Shown in pieces: positions 13,359-18,611 of a stretch of DNA of 18,611 nt (positions within the stretch are counted from its first letter, which is position 1; the number at the start of each line of letters is the position of its first letter). A program made the translations under genes and the position numbers. The DNA comes from RGIG5579 sp045580105 (GTDB taxonomy: Bacteria > Bacillota > Clostridia > Oscillospirales > SIG627), in contig JAZNNH010000007.1 in the NCBI GenBank assembly GCA_045580105.1, positions 1 through 18,611 on the forward strand, in the 5' to 3' direction. Under the pieces are notes generated by a model that saw nothing but the letters and a program-made list of their open reading frames with translations, had not been told where the DNA came from and did not search any database.

Positions 13359-15113
13359 ATGCCATTTGACGCCTTTCTGATCCACGCGCTGACGAGCGAA
13401 CTTTCCAATCGACTGGTTGGGCTTAAAGTCGATAAAATCTGTCAACCTGAGCGCGATGAAGTGGATCTTCTCTTTCACATCAAGCCGCGAAGCCGTTTGG
13501 TAATCAACTGCACCGCCGCAACCCCATATATGGCGCTGTCCGACCAAACGCGAGAAAACCCCGCCGTACCGCCGATGATGTGTATGCTTTTAAGAAAGCA
13601 CCTTTCCCGCGCAAAGATCACCGCCATTGAACAGATGGGATTTGACCGAATCATTCGCATCACCTTTGACAGCGGCGATGAAATGGGATTTCGAAAGAGC
13701 AAATACCTTTACTGTGAAATGATGGGTCGTGGCTCGAACCTTATTTTTACAGATGAAAATCATAAAATTTTGTCTGCTTTTCGGCAAAATGATATCACCA
13801 CAAAATTTGCACGCATCGTTATGGTTGGTTTTCCTTATCAAGAAATGCCGACGCAAGGCAAAATCGACCCGATGACTTGTTCGAAAGATACCTTTTATCA
13901 ATGCTTTGCCGATCTGCCGCAAGATAGCCGCGCAGACCTTGTATTTCAAAAACAGTTTTGCGGTTTTGGAAAGCTTACGGCAAGAGAGGTTGTGTATTTA
14001 GCCGCAAACGATCCCGAGGCAAAGCTTTCCCACCTTGATTTGGACGCACTTTGGCACGCGTTCCAAACTCTAATGGATCTTGTCAAATCCAATGAGTATG
14101 CCCCGAGTTTGATTTATGAATCACATCAAGCGTATTTGGCAGGGGAAAGCCCCATTGAATTTTCCTTCACCAAAATAAATCAATATCCCGATTCGTTTTA
14201 CGTTCATCCCTGCGAAAGCGTTTCGGAATGTATCGAAACCTATTATCTACAGCGCAACCAGACGGAACGCCATAAACAGCATTACAATGACATTGCTCAA
14301 ATTCTGAAAAATTGCAAAAGCAGATTAGAGAAAAAAATTAGCGCACAGATCCTGCAATTGGAAGAAGCGAGCGATGCTCAGTATTCCAAACAATGCGGCG
14401 ACCTTGTGATGCAGGAGCTGTATCGCATTAAGCGCGGAGATTTATTTGTCATCGCCAACGACTATGAAACGATGCAAGAGGTGAGAATCGAGCTTGACCC
14501 GATGCTGACTCCCAGCCAAAACGCGATGCAATACTATAAGCAGTATAACAAGAAAAAAACTGCCGCTCAAAAAATGCAGGAACAAATTGAAATTGCGCGC
14601 GCCGAATTGCGCTATGCAGAAAGCGTCCTCGCAACGCTTCAAACCGCAACAACGGCAAATGACCTGCAGGAGATCCGCGAAGAGCTTTCTCGTTGGAATT
14701 ACGGAAAGAGATTGATTTCGGGGCTCAAAAAATCCCAAAAGCGCATCGTCAAAGCCAAGCCCTACGAAGGAACGACCGCCGGCGGCTTTGCGTTTTATAT
14801 CGGTATGAACAATCTTCAAAACGATACGGTTTCCACGCATCTTGCCCAGCCCGATGATATGTGGTTTCACGTCAAAAACTATCACGGAAGCCACGTTTTG
14901 CTCAAAGCAAAAAACGGAACCGATTTTCCCGATGCTGATTTGGAAGAAGCAGCGGGTTATGCCGCATTTTATTCTGAGGTTGGTAGCTCTGACAAAGTAG
15001 AAGTCGATTTCACCAAAGCTAAATTTGTCAAAAAGCCAAACGGCTCCAAGCCCGGTTTTATCACCTATAAAAACCATAGCACGGCGCTCGTCACGCCGAA
15101 AAAAGCAAATTAA
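13359..15113 (+). CDS. rqcH: RqcH / NFACT-family ribosome quality control factor
   Basis: A 584-residue NFACT protein (NEMF/Rqc2 family; older names FbpA, fibronectin-binding protein). RqcH binds obstructed 50S subunits and recruits tRNA-Ala to add C-terminal alanine tails that mark nascent chains for decay. Layout: NFACT-N about 1-210, beginning MPFDAFLIHAL and carrying the D96-R97 pair (GFDRII) that matches the DR pair needed for tailing in B. subtilis; helix-hairpin and long coiled coil about 290-460; NFACT-R about 476-584 with DMWFHVKNYHGSHV and FVKKPNGSKPGFITYKN. All parts are present. The ATG has a GGGAGA site at 13348-13353. Transcribed alone; its own promoter is not clear in the 49-bp gap with the divergent gene. 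Confidence 0.95.
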   Translation: MPFDAFLIHALTSELSNRLVGLKVDKICQPERDEVDLLFHIKPRSRLVINCTAATPYMALSDQTRENPAVPPMMCMLLRKHLSRAKITAIEQMGFDRIIRITFDSGDEMGFRKSKYLYCEMMGRGSNLIFTDENHKILSAFRQNDITTKFARIVMVGFPYQEMPTQGKIDPMTCSKDTFYQCFADLPQDSRADLVFQKQFCGFGKLTAREVVYLAANDPEAKLSHLDLDALWHAFQTLMDLVKSNEYAPSLIYESHQAYLAGESPIEFSFTKINQYPDSFYVHPCESVSECIETYYLQRNQTERHKQHYNDIAQILKNCKSRLEKKISAQILQLEEASDAQYSKQCGDLVMQELYRIKRGDLFVIANDYETMQEVRIELDPMLTPSQNAMQYYKQYNKKKTAAQKMQEQIEIARAELRYAESVLATLQTATTANDLQEIREELSRWNYGKRLISGLKKSQKRIVKAKPYEGTTAGGFAFYIGMNNLQNDTVSTHLAQPDDMWFHVKNYHGSHVLLKAKNGTDFPDADLEEAAGYAAFYSEVGSSDKVEVDFTKAKFVKKPNGSKPGFITYKNHSTALVTPKKAN

Positions 15114-15116
15114 TAC

Positions 15117-15145
15117 TTGTTTTTTTTGCAAAAATGTATTAGAAT
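15117..15145 (+). promoter_or_regulatory. Candidate promoter of tsaE-tsaB-rpiB
   Basis: TTGTTT at 15117-15122 and TAGAAT at 15140-15145, spacing 17 bp, four bases after the rqcH stop codon. No terminator is visible between rqcH and tsaE, so read-through is also possible. Confidence 0.5.
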
Positions 15146-15171
15146 AGATAGGATGACAAGGAGGTGCGTCG

Positions 15172-15594
15172 ATGCGTGTTTTAAGTTCTTCTTCCGAACA
15201 GGAGACGGTGATGCTCGGTCGCACGTTTGCGCTTTCCTGTCAACCGAACGATTTTGTTGCCCTGTTTGGTGATATGGGCAGCGGAAAGACCGTTTTTATG
15301 CGCGGTTTTGTGTCAAAACTGATTCCCGAAGCCCGTGTTTCCAGTCCAACCTACGCCATTTTAAACGTGTATGAGGGCAAGCATTGTCAGATCAATCATT
15401 TTGATATGTATCGCATCACGTCCGAGGACGACCTGTATTCCACCGGCTATGAAGAAATCATACAAAACGGAATCACAGTTTGCGAATGGAGTGAAAATAT
15501 TTTAGATTTTCTTCCTGACGTGTATTGGAAAATCACCTTTCGCAAAACAGGCGAGTGTGGTCGCGAGCTTCTCGTGGAAAGGATCGGAGAATGA
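15172..15594 (+). CDS. tsaE: TsaE, ATPase of tRNA t6A synthesis
   Basis: A 140-residue P-loop ATPase that works with TsaB and TsaD in making threonylcarbamoyl-adenosine at position 37 of ANN-decoding tRNAs. Walker A GDMGSGKT (33-40), the switch-like SSPTY (57-61), the HFDMYRI motif with acidic D78 and the conserved CEWSENI (104-110) are all present; length is normal. The ribosome site AAGGAGGTG (15158-15166) is a full complement to the 16S tail. The stop codon overlaps the tsaB start (ATGA at 15591-15594), so the two are translationally coupled. Confidence 0.95.
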   Translation: MRVLSSSSEQETVMLGRTFALSCQPNDFVALFGDMGSGKTVFMRGFVSKLIPEARVSSPTYAILNVYEGKHCQINHFDMYRITSEDDLYSTGYEEIIQNGITVCEWSENILDFLPDVYWKITFRKTGECGRELLVERIGE

Positions 15595-16289
15595 TTTGTC
15601 TTGGTATCGATACTTCTGCTAAAACCTGCAGCGCGGCGTTATACTCTGACACCCTTCTTGCCGAAAAGACAATAAAAGACGGTCCGACTCACAGCTACAC
15701 TCTGTTACCCGCCGTCAAAGAGATTTTGGAGATTGCAAAGCTTTCCTTGTCGCAAATCGGTCTGATTGCGGTTGCCGCAGGGCCCGGCTCTTTTACCGGC
15801 CTTCGAATCGGAATTTCCACGGCAAAAGGTCTTAGCTTTGCCGATCAAATTCCCTGTGCCGCCGTTTCTACCTTAGAAGGACTGGCGATGAACGCGTTTG
15901 AGTCGGAAGGCGCGCTTGTGTGTCCTGTTATGGATGCCAGAAGAGGGGAGTTTTACAACGCCTTGTTTCGCATTGAAAACTCCGTTCCCGTCAGAATAAC
16001 ACCCGACCGCGCAATCGCCGGCATCGATTTAGCAAAAGAACTGGAAGGCGAAGCCAATCTCGTTGTCCTTGGTGACGGCGCAGAAAAATTTTTGGAACAA
16101 AATCCTATCTTTTCACCGCATCTTTCCCCGGAATCCATTCGGTATCAAAGCGCACTAAGCGTTGCTAAGGTAGGACTTGGTATGGCAGCGATGGGTCAAA
16201 CGATCGCTTGTGAACAACTTTCCCCAACCTACCTTCGCTTGCCGCAGGCACAGCGCGAGTGGTTGGAAAAAAATCAGAACCAAAAATAA
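15591..16289 (+). CDS. tsaB: TsaB, non-catalytic partner of TsaD in t6A synthesis
   Basis: A 232-residue ASKHA-fold protein that forms the dimer core with TsaD. The start is the ATG at 15591, overlapping tsaE by four bases and preceded by CGGAGA; a longer frame upstream exists but lies inside tsaE. Motifs: MICLGIDTSA at the N-terminus, GPGSFTGLRIG (64-74), VMDARRGEFYNALF (113-126) and the C-terminal SPTYLRLPQAQRE (211-223). The usual next genes in many Bacillota, rimI and tsaD, are not present; rpiB follows directly, its AAGGAG site overlapping this stop codon. TsaD must be encoded elsewhere. Confidence 0.95.
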   Translation: MICLGIDTSAKTCSAALYSDTLLAEKTIKDGPTHSYTLLPAVKEILEIAKLSLSQIGLIAVAAGPGSFTGLRIGISTAKGLSFADQIPCAAVSTLEGLAMNAFESEGALVCPVMDARRGEFYNALFRIENSVPVRITPDRAIAGIDLAKELEGEANLVVLGDGAEKFLEQNPIFSPHLSPESIRYQSALSVAKVGLGMAAMGQTIACEQLSPTYLRLPQAQREWLEKNQNQK

Positions 16290-16299
16290 GGAGAATACA

Positions 16300-16731
16300 A
16301 TGATTGCACTTGGATCCGATCATGCAGGAGATGAATTGAAACAGCACGTCAAAAAACACTTTGACGAGCTCGGGATTGAATACATTGATTTCGGATTTGT
16401 CGAACTCAAACGCGACGACGACTATCCGGTCATTGCAAAAAAAGTTGCTGCATACGTGCAAAGCGGTAAAGCGGAAAAAGGAATGCTCTTTTGCGGAACC
16501 GGTATCGGTATGAGTATGTGTGCGAATAAATTTTCCGGCATTCGCGCCGTGGTTGCATCCGATATTTTTTCCGTTCGTCACTCCCGTCTTCACAACGACG
16601 CCAACATTCTTTGCCTCGGCGCCAGAGTCATGGCAAGAGGTCTTGCTTGCGAGTTGACCGACGTCTTTTTGAACACCGAATTTGAAGGTGGCAGACACGC
16701 CGTTCGCGTCGCTATGTTCGAAGAAAAATAA
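16300..16731 (+). CDS. rpiB: Ribose-5-phosphate isomerase B
   Basis: Interconverts ribose 5-phosphate and ribulose 5-phosphate in the pentose phosphate pathway; 143 residues. The start at 16300 is set by AAGGAG (16288-16293), which overlaps the tsaB stop. Active-site residues are in place: D7-H8 in GSDHAG, the base C65 in FCGTGIGMSMCANK, R93-H94 and the ring-opening H98 in RHSRLHNDANIL, and R132-H133 near the end. The Cys at 65 fits the E. coli-type enzyme rather than the Glu type of mycobacteria. The LacA/LacB galactose-6-phosphate isomerase alternative is unlikely without a partner subunit gene. Third gene of the tsaE unit; no clear terminator follows. Confidence 0.94.
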   Translation: MIALGSDHAGDELKQHVKKHFDELGIEYIDFGFVELKRDDDYPVIAKKVAAYVQSGKAEKGMLFCGTGIGMSMCANKFSGIRAVVASDIFSVRHSRLHNDANILCLGARVMARGLACELTDVFLNTEFEGGRHAVRVAMFEEK

Positions 16732-16734
16732 TCT

Positions 16735-16763
16735 TTCATTTCATTCTGTTGAATGAGTAAAAC
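16735..16763 (+). promoter_or_regulatory. Weak candidate promoter for the SRP RNA
   Basis: TTTCAT (16735-16740) and TAAAAC (16758-16763) are 17 bp apart and would start transcription near 16770, just where the RNA fold begins, but neither hexamer is close to consensus. A 6-bp inverted repeat (TCATTC/GAATGA, 16741-16756) lies between them. A stable RNA gene would normally have a better promoter, so the RNA may come from read-through of rpiB instead. Confidence 0.25.
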
Positions 16764-16772
16764 ACCAGTTTG

Positions 16773-17072
16773 CAGGATGCAAAAGAAGACCGCGCTATCC
16801 GGGGAGGTAGCGGCACCTTGAACCCTCAATCCGCTATAGTGGGGGAGAATTCCCTTTTAAGGAAAGCGATCGTGTTTTTTGGTCTTTTTGAAAATGCGTT
16901 GAGAATTGGGTCTTGTGCAATCAGATGCTGTGAATCATGTCAGGTGGGGAACCAAGCAGCATTAAGCGGATTTTCTGATGTGCCACGAGGTTGCCTGATT
17001 TGAGCAAATTCAATCTGTTCCAAGCATTTTCGTTTGTTCGAGGAAGGGTGCGCGGTCTTCTTTTGCATCCTG
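16773..17072 (+). ncRNA. ffs: Signal recognition particle RNA, large (Bacillus-type) with Alu domain
   Basis: About 300 nt, filling the gap between rpiB and dnaX. The Alu domain shows GGAGGTAGCGGCACC (from 16803), whose TAGCGG (16808-16813) pairs with CCGCTA (16831-16836), followed by a GAATTCCC element as in B. subtilis scRNA. The Ffh-binding hairpin is at about 16935-16966: GTCAGGT, a GGAA tetraloop (16948-16951) and AAGCAGCATTAAG. Further matches are GGGTCTTGTGCAA before it and GATGTGCC and GGTTGCCTG after it. The 5' and 3' ends pair perfectly over 23 bp (16773-16795 with 17050-17072). Position upstream of dnaX is conserved in Bacillota. Ends are set by the terminal helix; the mature ends may differ by some bases. 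Confidence 0.95.
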
Positions 17073-17093
17073 TCATATTTAGGGAGATGTGTC

Positions 17094-18611
17094 ATGTATC
17101 AGGCGTTATATCGAAAATATCGCCCGTCAACGTTTGAGGACGTATGCGGACAAGAACATATCACTTCCGTTTTGAAAACACAGCTTCAAAAGGGAAGAGT
17201 TTCGCACGCCTACATTTTTTGCGGTTCGCGCGGCACCGGTAAAACAACGTGTGCTAAAATTTTAGCAAGAGCCGTTAACTGTGAAAACCCGCAGAACGGA
17301 GAACCTTGCAATGCGTGTTCCTCCTGTCTTGCCATTCAGGAAGAACGGGTTCTTGACGTGGTTGAAATGGACGCAGCCAGCAACAACGGCGTCGATCATA
17401 TTCGCCGTCTTTGCGACGAAGTACAGTTCTTGCCGTCGGAAGCAAAAAAACGCGTTTACATCATCGACGAAGTTCATATGCTCTCGACCAGCGCGTTTAA
17501 CGCCTTGTTAAAGACGATCGAAGAACCTCCGTCGCACGTTCTCTTCATCCTCGCCACCACCGAAGTAAATGACATCCCCGCAACGATTATGTCCCGTTGC
17601 CAGCGCTTTGACTTTAAGAGAATTACGCCGCAAGTGGTATCGGATCGACTGATGAAGATTGCCGAAAATGAGGGAATTGCGCTCAAAAAAGATGCTGCCA
17701 ACGTAATTGCACGTCTGTCCGACGGCGCAATGAGAGACGCACTCAGCTTGTTAGAAGCGTGTCAAGGTTATGAAGGGGAAATCAATTCCGACACCGTCCA
17801 TTCCATTTTGGGGATCGGAAGCCGATCCGGTGTTTTGGATCTTTGCGAAGCGATCGCATCCCATGACGTTGACCGTGCCCTGCAGTCGGTTCACAGCATT
17901 TATGAAAGCTTAAGCGATTTTAAGGAAGTAATCGCAGAACTAATCGCAATTTACAGAGATTTGCTTGTCATTCGATCGGTTACGGATTATCACAATTTTA
18001 TTGATTGCTATGACAACGAATTGGAGCGCTTGGAAGCCATTGCCACCTCACTTTCCGTTGAAACCATTCTCTTTCAATCGGGCGTTTTAGAGGATTTCTA
18101 CGTTTCCTACGATAAAATCGCCACCGGAAAGAAAGCCGCCTCTGAAATTCTTGTCATTCGCCTTTGTAAGGAAGAACTGTCCTGCGACGTTTCCGCGCTT
18201 CTTTCCCGCATTTCAAAGCTCGAGAGCGCCTTTGCAAGCGGAAAGATTGCACTTGGCAACAAGGTGTCAGTGAAAGAAGAAAGCGCAGAACAAGAAACCA
18301 TTTTGGTCCCGCAAACCAAGCCCACCACGCAAGACACCACCGTTTCGAATGCCCCCGACGGAGTATTTGAAGGTTCTGTCCGGCTGAAAAACCTCCTACA
18401 GCGCGAGGCGTTTTTAAAACCGTGGCTATCCCAATTGGAATTTGAGAAAAAAGGCAACGTTCTCACGTTGAAAACAGGTTCTTTTGTAAAAGGGATTTTG
18501 CTTTCCGCAAAAGCCGAAGATCTGATTTTAAATGCGGCAAAAGAAGTCGACTCTCAAATTTCCGCCATTGTTTTTGAAGAAAAAAATCAAAATTCTTCCG
18601 CAAGTCAAGCA
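17094..18611 (+). CDS. dnaX: DNA polymerase III subunit gamma/tau, 3' end cut by window
   Basis: Clamp-loader ATPase of the replisome. The reading frame runs open for 506 codons to the window edge without a stop. The ATG follows AGGGAG (17081-17086). Seen: N-terminal YRKYRPSTFEDVCGQEH, Walker A GSRGTGKT (44-51), the zinc module C63, C72, C75, C78, Walker B DEVHML, sensor LATTE and arginine finger SRCQRF; then domain II-III (about 180-370), an acidic/Thr linker about 390-425, and the start of the tau-type C-terminal domain (RLKNLLQREAFLKPWLSQLE). Thus the product is at least tau-like in length. No sequence of the known internal frameshift type is convincing in the visible part. The gene starts 21 bases after the SRP RNA helix with no terminator between, so the two may share a transcript. 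recR and the YbaB gene usually follow but are outside. Confidence 0.96.
   Translation, partial: MYQALYRKYRPSTFEDVCGQEHITSVLKTQLQKGRVSHAYIFCGSRGTGKTTCAKILARAVNCENPQNGEPCNACSSCLAIQEERVLDVVEMDAASNNGVDHIRRLCDEVQFLPSEAKKRVYIIDEVHMLSTSAFNALLKTIEEPPSHVLFILATTEVNDIPATIMSRCQRFDFKRITPQVVSDRLMKIAENEGIALKKDAANVIARLSDGAMRDALSLLEACQGYEGEINSDTVHSILGIGSRSGVLDLCEAIASHDVDRALQSVHSIYESLSDFKEVIAELIAIYRDLLVIRSVTDYHNFIDCYDNELERLEAIATSLSVETILFQSGVLEDFYVSYDKIATGKKAASEILVIRLCKEELSCDVSALLSRISKLESAFASGKIALGNKVSVKEESAEQETILVPQTKPTTQDTTVSNAPDGVFEGSVRLKNLLQREAFLKPWLSQLEFEKKGNVLTLKTGSFVKGILLSAKAEDLILNAAKEVDSQISAIVFEEKNQNSSASQA

Noticed and set aside
16741..16756. TCATTC-TGTT-GAATGA hairpin as terminator after rpiB.
   Set aside because: No T-tract follows, and six weak pairs are not enough.
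16770..17003. Open frame of 77 codons inside the gap before dnaX.
   Set aside because: It lies within the SRP RNA, whose conserved Alu and Ffh-binding elements explain the sequence.
18447..18453. A6G run in dnaX as a possible programmed frameshift site.
   Set aside because: The phase is GAG AAA AAA GGC, not the A AAA AAG heptamer phase; a -1 shift would need a mismatched re-pairing on GAA, and the site is late in the tau domain.

Overview
The window looks like chromosomal DNA of an anaerobic, low-to-moderate GC Bacillota, most likely class Clostridia. This is inferred from gene content: strong AGGAGG-type ribosome binding sites, a class B sortase, a YlmC/YmxH-family protein, RqcH, a large Bacillus-type SRP RNA directly upstream of dnaX, and a minimal SufC/SufB (SMS-type) Fe-S assembly pair. 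No insertion sequence, phage gene, CRISPR array, tRNA or rRNA was seen. All genes are on the + strand except one small ymxH-like gene.

Layout. 1-940: 3' part of an ornithine carbamoyltransferase gene. 994-3206: metY and metA, a two-gene methionine unit that by residue 111 of MetA (Glu) should use O-acetylhomoserine; it has its own promoter inside the end of argF and closes with a perfect hairpin terminator. 3233-5545: a transcription unit with a textbook promoter encoding a class B sortase and a 433-residue lipoprotein of unknown function, ending in a terminator. 5558-7811: an OmpR-type response regulator and its membrane histidine kinase, with 11-bp-spaced direct repeats in place of a -35 box (probable autoregulation), then a terminator. 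7855-12279: a compact four-gene operon behind a strong promoter whose -35 box lies in an 18-bp palindrome: a stand-alone acyltransferase-fold (E2/CAT-like) protein lacking the usual catalytic His, an acyl-CoA synthetase, a SufC-like ATPase and a SufB/D-like scaffold. It ends in a very long hairpin. 12300-13029: a single-pass membrane protein of unknown function. 13040-13309 (minus): YlmC/YmxH-like PRC-barrel protein. 13359-15113: rqcH. 15172-16731: tsaE-tsaB-rpiB. 16773-17072: SRP RNA. 17094-end: dnaX, cut by the window edge.

How the parts work together. MetA would acetylate homoserine and MetY would sulfhydrylate the product. TsaE and TsaB belong to tRNA t6A synthesis; RqcH acts in ribosome-associated quality control; SRP RNA and DnaX are housekeeping. 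The least ordinary region is 7.8-12.3 kb, where acyl activation and Fe-S cluster scaffold genes share one apparently regulated transcript. Next come the sortase-lipoprotein pair with no visible LPXTG-type substrate and the SRP RNA with a 23-bp perfect terminal helix and no terminator before dnaX.
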